DNA of 38,124 nt from Candidatus Uhrbacteria bacterium (GTDB lineage Bacteria; Patescibacteriota; Patescibacteriia; JACPHY01): contig JACPHY010000001.1 of NCBI GenBank assembly GCA_016188355.1, positions 1-38,124 of the forward strand, given 5' to 3'. Shown piece by piece: positions 8,257 to 16,364 of this stretch; position 1 is the first letter of the stretch; each line of letters begins with the position of its first letter. A program made the translations under genes and the position numbers. Below the pieces are notes generated by a model. That model saw only the letters and a program-made list of their open reading frames with translations. It was not told the DNA's origin and made no database searches.

Positions 8257-8311
8257 CTGAGTCGTACTGAGCCGGTTGCGGGTGCTGGATATTTGGCTTT
8301 GCCGCGCATGT

Positions 8312-8989
8312 ATGTTTACGAAACGACAACTTCAGATCATGTCGGGCGCCGGACTCCTCGTGGTCCTTGTGGTGGTCGGGGTGGTGATTCGGGAGCGTCT
8401 CGCGCAGCGGGAGGCGCGACGATTGCCGCCGGTGGCGACGGACCTCACGCCGGATCATCGGCGGGAGCTGGAGGAGCAGGCCGCCAAAGCGGCAGCAGCC
8501 ATCGCGCAGAATCCGAGTGACTTCAATGCGCATGTGGAGCTCGCGCTCGCGAAGGCGGATCTCGGCGACCGAGATGCCGCCGCAGAAACGTATCGCACCA
8601 TGAATCAACGGTTCCCGGGCAACTACCTCTCCTTTCAGAATCTCGGTCAGCTGTACGAGGATGCGGGAAAGTATGATCTCGCCGCGGAGCAATATCTCCT
8701 GGCCATCAACAATGCGCCGCGCATTGCGCACCTCTATCGAAAAATCGTGAATCTCTATACGTACCAGCTGAAGAATCGCGCATCCGATCTGCCGCGCATT
8801 CTCCAGAAGGGACTCGGCGTGATGCCGGGGAGTATTGATCTCATGGCGATGCTCGCGGTGTACTATCGCGATCACGGGCAGCCGGAAGAGGCAATCAAAT
8901 GGTTTGAGCATCTCCTCGTGTTCGATCCGAAAAACACGGCGGCGCTCGATGAGGTGAAGGCGCTGCAGGCAAAGCTGCGGAGTAAATAA
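8312..8989 (+). CDS. TPR-repeat protein with N-terminal membrane anchor
   Basis: A protein of 225 residues from the ATG at 8312 (MFTKRQLQIMSGAG). The ORF track starts 12 codons earlier at a TTG, which would put polar residues and cysteines before the anchor. One hydrophobic segment (about residues 10-27, LLVVLVVVGVVI) is followed by a charged helix and three to four tetratricopeptide repeats, including NFAHVEL-type and NYLSFQNLGQLYEDAGKYDL helices and a final RDHGQPEEAIKWFEHLL. TPRs bind other proteins, so it probably acts as a membrane-anchored assembly partner. It is 9 bases upstream of the subtilase gene, so a shared job in surface-protein secretion or processing is plausible. Confidence 0.8.
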   Translation: MFTKRQLQIMSGAGLLVVLVVVGVVIRERLAQREARRLPPVATDLTPDHRRELEEQAAKAAAAIAQNPSDFNAHVELALAKADLGDRDAAAETYRTMNQRFPGNYLSFQNLGQLYEDAGKYDLAAEQYLLAINNAPRIAHLYRKIVNLYTYQLKNRASDLPRILQKGLGVMPGSIDLMAMLAVYYRDHGQPEEAIKWFEHLLVFDPKNTAALDEVKALQAKLRSK

Positions 8990-8998
8990 GGGAACGAT

Positions 8999-11041
8999 GT
9001 GCGCATGCGCTCCTTGCTCCGGATGGGATCCATCGTTTCTGTGATCGGCATGATCGCCGTCCCTTTCGTGGCGTCGGCGTTCGCTCCGAACGATCCGTTT
9101 GCGACGCAGCAGTGGTACCTCGATCGTATTGCTGCGCCGGCGGCATGGGAGGTGACCACCGGCAACGAGCGCTCGGTGATTGCGGTGCTCGATGTGGGCG
9201 TCGATCTGGATCATCCTGATCTTGCCGCGGCGATATGGAAGAACCCTGGTGAGGTGCCGGGCAACGCGATCGATGACGATCGTAATGGGTTGGTGGATGA
9301 TGTGCATGGGTGGGATTTCATCGGCAATGATCCGGATCCCACACCAGCGCTTGATGTGGCGGGATCGAATCCCCGCGACTTGCATCACGGCACCATTGTG
9401 GCGGGTATCATCGCCGCGCGGGGGAATAATGGCACGGGCATTGCGGGGATTGATTGGAAGGCCGTCATCATGCCCCTGCGCGTGCTGCACAGCGATGGGA
9501 CGGGCGATGTGGACTTGGTGCTCGCCGCGTTTCGGTACGCGGTGGCACATGGCGCGACGGTCATCAATTTGAGCTTCGTGGGTGACCAGCGGAGCACGGA
9601 ATTTGACGCAGTTATTGCGGATGCGGAACGGCGTGGCGTGATCGTCATTGCTGCGGGCGGCAATGAGGATCGCCAGGGGCGGGGAGATCTCGATCGATTT
9701 CCGGTATACCCCATTTGCGCGGAAACGGATGGACGTACGGTCCTGGGGGTTGCGGCGACGAATTTGGATGATGCGAAAGCGTCGTTTTCGAGTTACGGGA
9801 GTTGCGTGGATATCGCTGCGCCGGGGGAACGGATCGTTGGGACGCTGTTCCACGATCCCGGACATGCGGCCATTCCGGTGGGCGGGACGGTATTGCCGTC
9901 GACCTTCGCGCAGCCGTACGGTGGATTTTTTTCCGGCACCTCATTTGCGGCGCCGATTGTTTCTGGCGCGGTATCGCTCCTGCGTAGCGTGCTGCCGAAG
10001 GCGACACCGAAGCACGTGCAGGCGATATTCGCGCGCACGGCAGATCCGGTACGCAGCACGCCCCAGGTGACCGCGGATCGCATGGGCGCGGGGCGTCTGA
10101 ACCTCGCACGCGCGGTCGCTGCGGCAGCTGCAGAGGCCCGGATGACGCCGAACGCAACGCAGTCGCGGATCACGACGACCGTGCCGCTCGCATCGGTTGG
10201 TGAACGTGTCCCGGTGCGCGTGGAAGTCCGAGCGACAGATGGGCAACCCATTGCGGATCGGCTCGTGGCGCTGCGGTCATCGCGGTCGTCCGATGTGATT
10301 GCGCCGGTGACGGTCACCACAGATGTATTGGGTATAGCGCTGTTCACGGTACAGGCACGCGAAGAGGGCATCGCAGAGCTCGTTGTCATGGTGGAGGAGG
10401 AGGTGGTCGCGCGCGGTCGTGTGGTATTTGCACGCGCGACGACCGCGCCCATCGGAACGGGGTCGCTGCTGCGTGGTGCGTCGAGTACGACGGTGTACCT
10501 CATCGCCAGCAACGGAAAGCGGTACGCATTCCCCGATGCGCAGACGTTCCGTTCCTGGTATGCCGACGCTCATGAGGTGCAGCGGGTGGGAGATGTGGTG
10601 CTCGCTGCGTTCCCGCTCGGTGGACTCGTACCAATCCGACCGGGTACGTTCTTAGCGAAGATCACGACCGATCCCAAGGTCTACGCCGTCGAACCGCAGG
10701 GGGTACTTCGGTGGATTTCGGATGAGACCACCGCACGTGCGCTCTACGGAGCTGAATGGAGTCGCCGCGTCGTCGATGTGCCAGATGCGTTTTTTCCGAC
10801 CTACCGCATTGGCGATCCGCTCGCGGTCGGCGAGATTCCCGAGCAGACGGTGCTCGAGGATGCGACGACGGGCGAGCGGTATCTCATCACGAGCGGACAG
10901 CGGCGCCATCTCGCCTCGATGCTCGCGTTTTTGAAGAATGGCCTCCAACTCCGAGACGTGGTGCGTGCGCCGGTGGTGACGTTGCCGGACGGAGCGCCCA
11001 TCGTCGATCGAGAGCCGGCCATTGCCCTGCCGATACCGTGA
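8999..11041 (+). CDS. Secreted subtilisin-like serine protease (S8) with S-layer-type C-terminal module
   Basis: A 680-residue exported protease. A signal peptide covers about residues 1-28. The S8 catalytic domain spans about 40-380, with Asp65 in AVLDVGVDLDHPDL (Val replaces the usual Thr of DTG), His130 in HHGTIVAGI, the oxyanion Asn222 in AAGGNED, and Ser315 in SGTSFAAPIVSGA. Residues about 395-480 form an Ig-like beta domain. Residues about 485-605 repeat the module of the S-layer-like protein (GKRYAFPDAQTFRSWYAD, KITTDPKVYAV, VPDAFF). A shorter related copy (ERYLITSGQRRHLAS) follows. The enzyme is probably held at the surface by this module. The start is GTG 8999 or ATG 9005. All catalytic residues are present, so it should be active. 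Confidence 0.9.
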   Translation: MRMRSLLRMGSIVSVIGMIAVPFVASAFAPNDPFATQQWYLDRIAAPAAWEVTTGNERSVIAVLDVGVDLDHPDLAAAIWKNPGEVPGNAIDDDRNGLVDDVHGWDFIGNDPDPTPALDVAGSNPRDLHHGTIVAGIIAARGNNGTGIAGIDWKAVIMPLRVLHSDGTGDVDLVLAAFRYAVAHGATVINLSFVGDQRSTEFDAVIADAERRGVIVIAAGGNEDRQGRGDLDRFPVYPICAETDGRTVLGVAATNLDDAKASFSSYGSCVDIAAPGERIVGTLFHDPGHAAIPVGGTVLPSTFAQPYGGFFSGTSFAAPIVSGAVSLLRSVLPKATPKHVQAIFARTADPVRSTPQVTADRMGAGRLNLARAVAAAAAEARMTPNATQSRITTTVPLASVGERVPVRVEVRATDGQPIADRLVALRSSRSSDVIAPVTVTTDVLGIALFTVQAREEGIAELVVMVEEEVVARGRVVFARATTAPIGTGSLLRGASSTTVYLIASNGKRYAFPDAQTFRSWYADAHEVQRVGDVVLAAFPLGGLVPIRPGTFLAKITTDPKVYAVEPQGVLRWISDETTARALYGAEWSRRVVDVPDAFFPTYRIGDPLAVGEIPEQTVLEDATTGERYLITSGQRRHLASMLAFLKNGLQLRDVVRAPVVTLPDGAPIVDREPAIALPIP

Positions 11042-11115
11042 GCGTGGGGTCAATGCAGAACAAAAGAACCGTGGAGTTGTATTGCGGTTGTTTGCGAATA
11101 CGCGCATCATGAAAA

Positions 11116-11289
11116 GAGACCTGTTGCCCAATAGGTTTCGTCGCGAAATCTGCAGCGTTCGAATGGGAGGGATCCCTCGGCAGACCTCGGGATAAACTCC
11201 AGAAGAGCAGAGCTCTTTTGAGCATTTTTTGAAGCGTTGCAGCCGAACGCTGCGGATTGCAGCAGAAATCTTATTGGGCAACCGATCTC
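11116..11289 (+). mobile_element. MITE-like foldback element, copy 1
   Basis: A 174-bp element nearly identical to the reverse complement of 26972-27148. The left end reads GAGACCTGTTGCCCAATAGG and the right end, read inward, GAGATCGGTTGCCCAATAAG. The inverted repeats extend imperfectly for about 45 bp through a shared CCGCAGCGTTCG-like block (CTGCAGCGTTCG on the left, CCGCAGCGTTCG on the right here). The centre holds the palindrome GAGGGATCCCTC and an AGAGC..GCTCT stem. No transposase ORF is present, so it would depend on an enzyme in trans. The right end is the more degenerate, suggesting this is the older copy. It sits in the gap before the epimerase gene. Confidence 0.8.
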
Positions 11290-11333
11290 ATAAGCCGGCA
11301 CGTCGGACCGGCAGCGCGAGAGCATCGTTTATT

Positions 11334-11338
11334 GGAGG
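11334..11338 (+). promoter_or_regulatory. Strong Shine-Dalgarno fixing a GTG start
   Basis: GGAGG lies 6 bases before the GTG at 11345, one of the clearest ribosome-binding sites in the window. It decides the start of the epimerase gene, whose reading frame has no ATG in the right place. Confidence 0.8.
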
Positions 11339-11344
11339 ATTTCT

Positions 11345-12355
11345 GTGTTTGACCAGCCCATTTTCGAAAAGCCCAATATTCTGGTAACGGGAGGCGCGGG
11401 ATTTTTGGGTTCGCACCTCTGTGAGACGCTGCTCAAATCTGCAAAGGTGATTTGCGTGGATAACTTCGTTTCTGGGAATCAGCGGAACATTGAGCATCTC
11501 CTGCCGAATCCGGATTTCATTTTCCTCCGACATGATATTGCGATGCCGCTCGACCTCGAGACGTTCCCGGAGCTCGAGCGTTTTAAGGTGCGATTCCAGG
11601 GCGTGCAGGAAATTTACCACCTCGCCTGCCCCACCTCGCCGAAGGACTTTGAGGCGCAGCGTGTGGCGACGCTCCATGCGAATGCGTACGGATCGATCAA
11701 TGTGCTTCATTTGGCGCATCGGTACCACGCCAAAGTACTGCTCGCTTCTTCTTCGGTGGTATACGGATCACGACGACCGAACGTGCGCTACCATCGAGAA
11801 GATGAATTTGGTCCGCTCGATCCTACCTCGCCGCGCGCCGCGTACGATGAGGGCAAGCGTTTTGCGGAGGCAGCGTTTGCTACTTATCGACAGCAGTATG
11901 GTGTGCAGGCAAAGATCGCGCGCATTTTTCGAACCTACGGACCTCGGCAGCGACTCCGGATTGGGGAGATGGTTGCTGATTTCATCGTACATGCCCTTGA
12001 GGGGAAGCCGTTGGTGATTTACGGTGATGAGACCTTCGCGACGTCGCTCACGTATGTGGATGACCTCGTTGCCGGTCTCGTGCAGCTCATGGCGAGCGAC
12101 GAGCATGGGCCGATGAATTTCGGGAGTCCGGACGAGTATCGCATTGTAGATGTGGCGAATCTCATTATTCAGTTGACCGGATCTGTTTCCACGGTGCGGT
12201 TTGAGCCGCCGCTCCTCTTCATGAGCGCACTCGGCCTCCCGGAAATCACCCTTGCGCGCGAGCTCTTGGGTTGGACGCCCATCGTACGACTCGAGGATGG
12301 TTTGCGTCGCTCCATCGATTACTCGCAGGCGCATCGAAGCTTGCTGGGGTACTAG
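11345..12355 (+). CDS. NAD-dependent sugar epimerase/dehydratase, UDP-glucuronate decarboxylase-like
   Basis: A 336-residue extended short-chain dehydrogenase acting on a nucleotide sugar in the cytoplasm. The Rossmann motif is GGAGFLG (residues 17-23). Ser and Tyr/Lys of the active site appear in LLASSSVVYGS and YDEGKRFAEA. The YDEGK form of YxxxK, together with RIFRTYGPRQRLR, is characteristic of UDP-glucuronate decarboxylases (UDP-xylose synthases), so UDP-glucuronate to UDP-xylose is the best guess. A related 4-epimerase is the alternative. GTG start with strong GGAGG. A perfect terminator follows the gene, so it looks monocistronic, with the MITE-like element just upstream. Confidence 0.85.
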   Translation: MFDQPIFEKPNILVTGGAGFLGSHLCETLLKSAKVICVDNFVSGNQRNIEHLLPNPDFIFLRHDIAMPLDLETFPELERFKVRFQGVQEIYHLACPTSPKDFEAQRVATLHANAYGSINVLHLAHRYHAKVLLASSSVVYGSRRPNVRYHREDEFGPLDPTSPRAAYDEGKRFAEAAFATYRQQYGVQAKIARIFRTYGPRQRLRIGEMVADFIVHALEGKPLVIYGDETFATSLTYVDDLVAGLVQLMASDEHGPMNFGSPDEYRIVDVANLIIQLTGSVSTVRFEPPLLFMSALGLPEITLARELLGWTPIVRLEDGLRRSIDYSQAHRSLLGY

Positions 12356-12410
12356 ACCATTGTTGCGTGACGGGTTCTCCTCCGCGGTCCTGCATGCAGC
12401 ATCATGGATC

Positions 12411-12436
12411 AAACGGGAGCCTTCAGGCTCCCGTTT
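12411..12436 (+). terminator. Intrinsic terminator after the epimerase gene
   Basis: AAACGGGAGCC and GGCTCCCGTTT form perfect 11-bp arms around the stable TTCA loop, then TTGCTTGATT. It lies 55 bases after the stop codon of the epimerase. Confidence 0.85.
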
Positions 12437-12551
12437 TGCTTGATTGACACGCGCCTCGAGTGCGGCCATCGTGGAGGTACGATTGCGTCTCCTGTGGGGC
12501 ACCATATGATGGTGATTTTGGTCGGGTGTGCGTGCGGCGCATCATGTATTT

Positions 12552-13211
12552 GTGCGATACCTTGCCATTATTCCAGCGTTCAACGAGGCGGAGACGATCG
12601 CGGAGGTGGTGCGGCGCGTCCGGGAGATCCTCCCGGACGTCGTGGTTATTGATGATGGATCATCGGATGCGACGGCGCAGCTGGCGCGCACGGCAGGTGC
12701 GGACGTCGTGTCACATTGCGTGAATCGCGGTCTTGGTGCGGCCTTAGGTACGGGAATGGCGGCGGCACGGATGCGCAGCGCTGACATTGCGATCACGCTC
12801 GATGCGGATGGTCAGCACGATCCTGCGGAAATTCCTACGCTTATTGCGCCCATCGCCTCCGGTGATGCGGATCTCGTCATTGGGGTGCGTTCAGGCGGCG
12901 GCGCGCCGTTCCATCGACGCGTGTTCCATGGGATCGCCAATGCCATGACGCGGTTGCTGTTCGGTGTGCGATGCTCCGATACGCAGTCCGGATTTCGCGC
13001 ATGCAGTCGGCGAGCGATGGAGTGTATCGAGATACGTACCAATCGGATGGAGGTGTCCTCCGAGATTCTGGCGGAAGCGGCACGACATGATCTGCGCGTG
13101 GTCGAGGTGCCGATTCGTACGATTTATACGGCATATTCATTATCGAAGGGGCAGAGTTTTGCGGTGGGCATCAAAACCGCGTGGGCGTTGCTGCTGCGGC
13201 GGTTATTTTAA
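12552..13211 (+). CDS. Family 2 glycosyltransferase, dolichyl-phosphate mannosyltransferase-like
   Basis: A protein of 219 residues from GTG 12552 (MRYLAIIPAFNEAETI), the conserved GT2 beginning; the ORF track adds 8 residues from GTG 12528. The fold is GT-A: VVVIDDGSSDATAQLA binds the nucleotide, LDADGQHDPAEI holds the metal-binding DxD, and DTQSGFRACSRRA plus EVSSEILAEAA are acceptor-side motifs of DPM1/polyprenyl-phosphate glycosyltransferases. It would load a sugar onto polyprenyl phosphate at the inner membrane. The two following small membrane genes, including a DUF2304 gene, fit this, since DUF2304 proteins often accompany such enzymes. Confidence 0.85.
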   Translation: MRYLAIIPAFNEAETIAEVVRRVREILPDVVVIDDGSSDATAQLARTAGADVVSHCVNRGLGAALGTGMAAARMRSADIAITLDADGQHDPAEIPTLIAPIASGDADLVIGVRSGGGAPFHRRVFHGIANAMTRLLFGVRCSDTQSGFRACSRRAMECIEIRTNRMEVSSEILAEAARHDLRVVEVPIRTIYTAYSLSKGQSFAVGIKTAWALLLRRLF

Positions 13212-13217
13212 ACGCGT

Positions 13218-13622
13218 ATGCTGCTGTTGCGTACCATACGGGATCGACGTTCGTTCGGGATGGGCGCAGCATTTGGCGCGGTGCTGGTGGTATTTGCGTT
13301 TCCCTGGATGGATGCGGCGTTCGGCCTCTCGACGACTCCGTATGGTCCGGTGGCGACATTTTTTCGGCAGCGGTTCATGGTCCGATTCATGGAGATGCTG
13401 TATCTGCCCGCGCTTATGAGTGGGCGCTTGGCGGGGGGTCTTGGATTGGGGCGTGCATGTGTGCCCAATCCGGATGTGGTGGCGTGGTGTGTGCCGCGGT
13501 GGGTGTGGGATGGGATCGCGTATCTTTTTGCGGCGGTAATGCTGATGATCTGGTACGGCGTGCTTGGGGTGCTCGTCGCGCGGAGCGGTGTGTGGGTACG
13601 TCAGCGATTGGTTCGTCAGTAG
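13218..13622 (+). CDS. Small membrane protein of unknown function
   Basis: A 134-residue protein with hydrophobic segments at about 14-33 (GAAFGAVLVVFAFPW) and 97-120 (WDGIAYLFAAVMLMIWYG), probably two membrane passes. It starts 6 bases after the GT2 stop and ends 9 bases before the DUF2304 gene. This spacing and the lack of a competing frame argue that it is real. I do not recognise a family. In this position it may be a subunit of, or flippase-like partner to, the polyprenyl-phosphate glycosyltransferase. Confidence 0.65.
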   Translation: MLLLRTIRDRRSFGMGAAFGAVLVVFAFPWMDAAFGLSTTPYGPVATFFRQRFMVRFMEMLYLPALMSGRLAGGLGLGRACVPNPDVVAWCVPRWVWDGIAYLFAAVMLMIWYGVLGVLVARSGVWVRQRLVRQ

Positions 13623-13631
13623 GAAGCCTGT

Positions 13632-13970
13632 ATGCTTATGCGTTGGCTGCTGCTGGTGGTGGCGGTAGGGGGCATGGGGTGGGTTATTCGTCGATTCCGT
13701 CAGCAAAAAATGCAGGTCGGCACCTTTCTCTTGTGGCTGATGCTCTGGAGCGCAGTTGCCGTGGTGGCCATCGTCCCGGACATGACGAGTCGTATCGCGG
13801 GAGTGCTCGGGATCGGCCGCGGCGCAGACGTGGTCGTGTATACGGCGATCGTGTTGCTGCTGGTGCTGGTGTTGCGCCTCTCAGTGCGTATTGAGCAGCT
13901 CGATCGTGCGATCACGCGTGTGGTCCGAGAGTTGGCGCTCCGTGATGGTCGCACGCATCCTGAGGAGTAG
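13632..13970 (+). CDS. DUF2304 family membrane protein
   Basis: A 112-residue protein with three hydrophobic segments and the family pattern of a central IAGVLGIGRGADVVVYTAIV and a C-terminal cytoplasmic helix RIEQLDRAITRVVRELAL. DUF2304 proteins usually sit beside GT2 polyprenyl-phosphate glycosyltransferases, as here, and are thought to be membrane partners of them. The start is ATG 13632 or ATG 13638, with AGGAAG upstream. It is the last gene of this three-gene cassette. Confidence 0.8.
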   Translation: MLMRWLLLVVAVGGMGWVIRRFRQQKMQVGTFLLWLMLWSAVAVVAIVPDMTSRIAGVLGIGRGADVVVYTAIVLLLVLVLRLSVRIEQLDRAITRVVRELALRDGRTHPEE

Positions 13971-14055
13971 GTGGAATTTCGGCTTGGTTCCGTAGTCATG
14001 GCCTTTGCGTCGGTGTACATGTTGCTGTTTCAGTGCGTTTCGCTGATTTGGGCCG

Positions 14056-14084
14056 TTCTCATATTCGTACGAATAAGCGATAAT
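14056..14084 (+). promoter_or_regulatory. Candidate promoter with a 14-bp palindrome in the spacer
   Basis: TTCTCA (14056-14061) and GATAAT (14079-14084) are 17 bp apart. The perfect palindrome TATTCGTACGAATA (14062-14075) fills most of the spacer, as an operator would. The predicted start of transcription is about 38 nt before the GT2 gene at 14129, the first gene of a long operon. Confidence 0.45.
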
Positions 14085-14128
14085 TGACATTGAATGACGT
14101 GCGGGCGGGGTGACATATTTTTACATCC

Positions 14129-15241
14129 ATGGTCTACGTTGTCGTGTTGAGTTACCATGCACCGGCGGATCTCCAACGGTGTCTCACGAGTGTACTGGCG
14201 ACGCAATACCCTGCGGCGCGGTGGCGTGTGGTGGTCGTTGATAATGACGCGCAACCGGAAACGCAGGCCGTGCTCCGCACGTACGGCGATCGCCTGGATG
14301 TGGTAGTGGAACCGGTGAATCGGGGATACGCGGGTGGCATGAACGTGGGCATCCGCCATGCGCTCACGCGGGGGGCGGAATACGTCGTCGTATTGAATCA
14401 GGACACCACCGTGGACCCCCATTGGCTCGCGCGTCTGGTGGCCGCCGCGGAATCGGATCCCCGTATTGCCGCGGCGCAGGCACGCGTGATGCTCGGCGCG
14501 GATACGGATACGGTGAACAGTATTGGGAATCATATCCATGTATTCGGGTTTGGTTTTGCGGGTGGCCATCGGGAGCCGTGGCACATCCTGCGTACGCAGC
14601 TCTCGGGGTACCCGTACCCGGAGGTGACCTATCCTTCCGGAGCAGCAGTGCTGTTCCGTGCGACCGCACTGCGCGCAGTGGGGTTCCCCTGTGCGACACA
14701 TCGGGGCGTTGCCGCGCAAGGGATGGAGGCGCTGGAATTTTTTGATGAAGATTTTTTTCTGTATCACGAAGATCTCGATCTCGGGGTGCGGTTTTGGCTC
14801 CAGGGGTGGCGATGCGTGCTCGTGCCGCAGGCGGTGGTGCAGCATTACTACGAGTTCACCCGGAGCATGACCAAGCTCCATTGGATCGAACGCAATCGTA
14901 TCCTTTTTTTGCTGGAAAATCTCCGCTGGCGGACGATTGTGCTCTTGGCGCCGGCGATGCTGGTAGCGGAAAGCGTGCATGCCATTCTCGCGTTGCGGGG
15001 AGGGTGGTGGAATGCAAAAAAACAGGCGTGGCGTGCCATTGGGACGCGTGCGCATTGGGGCATGTTCCGTGCGCATCGCGCGGCAAAGCAGTCGCGGCGC
15101 ACGATGCGAGATCGCGATATCGTGTGTCGTTGGACAACCTCCATTCGGAACCAAGAGATGCCGAATCGATTCATGGAACGAGTCGGTGATCCATTGGTGC
15201 GGTGCTGGTGGCGCGTGGTGCGTCCGATGATTCGGTGGTAG
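14129..15241 (+). CDS. Family 2 glycosyltransferase, rhamnosyltransferase-like
   Basis: A 370-residue GT2 enzyme. VVVVDNDAQPETQ is the nucleotide-binding strand, NRGYAGGMNVGIRHAL is the conserved helix, and LNQDTTVDPHW carries the DxD equivalent (QDT). EDFFLYHEDLDLGVRFWLQG is the ED-containing acceptor/catalytic motif seen in WbbL-like rhamnosyltransferases. The C-terminal 100 residues include a hydrophobic segment (WRTIVLLAPAMLVAESVHA) that may tether it to the membrane. It begins an operon of at least five genes running to 19328. The donor sugar is not proven; dTDP-rhamnose would fit the rml-type genes further on. Confidence 0.85.
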   Translation: MVYVVVLSYHAPADLQRCLTSVLATQYPAARWRVVVVDNDAQPETQAVLRTYGDRLDVVVEPVNRGYAGGMNVGIRHALTRGAEYVVVLNQDTTVDPHWLARLVAAAESDPRIAAAQARVMLGADTDTVNSIGNHIHVFGFGFAGGHREPWHILRTQLSGYPYPEVTYPSGAAVLFRATALRAVGFPCATHRGVAAQGMEALEFFDEDFFLYHEDLDLGVRFWLQGWRCVLVPQAVVQHYYEFTRSMTKLHWIERNRILFLLENLRWRTIVLLAPAMLVAESVHAILALRGGWWNAKKQAWRAIGTRAHWGMFRAHRAAKQSRRTMRDRDIVCRWTTSIRNQEMPNRFMERVGDPLVRCWWRVVRPMIRW

Positions 15242-15245
15242 CCCT

Positions 15246-16364
15246 ATGCGTATCGTCCACGCGGTTTCCACATTTCCGCCGTATCGTGGCGGCATGGGCA
15301 ATGTGGCGCAGGAGCTCGCTTTGCGGGCGATTGCGCAGGGACACGAAGTGGAAGTGGTGACTCCCGGAAGAGCGAACGGATCGCACGCCGTCCTTCCGCT
15401 TTCCCCGGCCATCCCGTGGCTTTGGTACGGCAATGCAGCGTGGTGTCCCGGCATGGGGCGGACGATCACGCGACGAGCGCCCGATGTGGTGCATTTCCAT
15501 TGGCCGTTTATTGGCGGTGCGGCATCGGTATTGGCGTGGCGTCGTCGTGCCCAGGGTCGGCTGATCGTCCAGTTCCACATGGATCTGGTGGCGCAAGGGA
15601 TGCGGAAGTGGTTATTTGGGGGGTACCAGTGGTGGTCATTGCGGCGGCTGTTGTCCGCTGCGGATCGGGTGGTAGTCTCCTCCTGGGACTACGCGTGTTC
15701 GGGTGCGCTTGCGGCGCATCTCCCCAAACTCGGATCTCGTTGCGTGGCGATTCCGTTGGGAGTGGATGGGCATCGATTTGCTCCCGATCCGACCCAGTCG
15801 CGTCCACGGGTGTGCACAATGCTATTTGTGGGCGGGTTGGATCGCGCGCATGCGTTCAAGGGGGTGCCGGTACTCCTCGATGCGTGCGCGATGGTGCCGG
15901 ATGTCCAATTGCGTATCGTGGGTGATGGCGATTTGCGGGCGGCATTGCAGGAGCACGCGCGCATGCGTGGCATCGCGGATCGCGTGGAGTTTCTCGGCGC
16001 AGTGACCGCAGACCAGCTGCCGATGGTGTATCGATCGGTCGATGCGGTCGTGCTCCCCTCGACCGCACGTTCGGAGGCATTTGGGTTGGTGCTCCTGGAG
16101 GGGATGGCGTCCGGCGTGCCAGCGATTGCATCGGATCTTCCCGGCGTGCGCACGGTGATTGAAGAGGGGGTGACCGGATTTCTCGTGCCCCCCGGCGATG
16201 TGCGCGCATTGGCGGAGCGCATCCGGGCATGCGTGATCCATCGTAGCCGTTTGCGCGAGATGGGCGCGCGGGCGCGCGAACGGGTCATGGTATCGTACAC
16301 ATGGGCTGCGCTCGCGCAGCAATGGACAACACTGTACGACGACGTATGTCATACACGCGGGTAA
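15246..16364 (+). CDS. Glycosyltransferase family 4
   Basis: A 372-residue GT-B enzyme. The N-terminus RIVHAVSTFPPYRGGMGNVA holds the GG acceptor loop. The donor domain begins near MLFVGGLDRAHAFKGVPVLL, and the E-x7-E motif is EAFGLVLLEGMASGVPAIAS. Length and layout match the mannosyl/glucosyl GT4 group. It starts 4 bases after the previous gene, so the two are cotranscribed and likely act in sequence on the same glycan. Confidence 0.9.
   Translation: MRIVHAVSTFPPYRGGMGNVAQELALRAIAQGHEVEVVTPGRANGSHAVLPLSPAIPWLWYGNAAWCPGMGRTITRRAPDVVHFHWPFIGGAASVLAWRRRAQGRLIVQFHMDLVAQGMRKWLFGGYQWWSLRRLLSAADRVVVSSWDYACSGALAAHLPKLGSRCVAIPLGVDGHRFAPDPTQSRPRVCTMLFVGGLDRAHAFKGVPVLLDACAMVPDVQLRIVGDGDLRAALQEHARMRGIADRVEFLGAVTADQLPMVYRSVDAVVLPSTARSEAFGLVLLEGMASGVPAIASDLPGVRTVIEEGVTGFLVPPGDVRALAERIRACVIHRSRLREMGARARERVMVSYTWAALAQQWTTLYDDVCHTRG

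Noticed and set aside
8051-9865. 604-codon minus-strand ORF
   Set aside because: It crosses the S-layer terminator and lies under the TPR and protease genes, whose motifs are clear. Its composition (many His/Arg) is that of a shadow frame.
12444-12472. TTGACA after the epimerase terminator as a promoter for the GT2 cassette
   Set aside because: The -35 is perfect, but no -10 is seen at 16-18 bp (CATCGT at 17 bp is poor), so I did not list it as a feature.
14030-15580. 516-codon minus-strand ORF
   Set aside because: It is antisense to a GT2 gene and the start of a GT4 gene, both with intact family motifs, and itself shows none.
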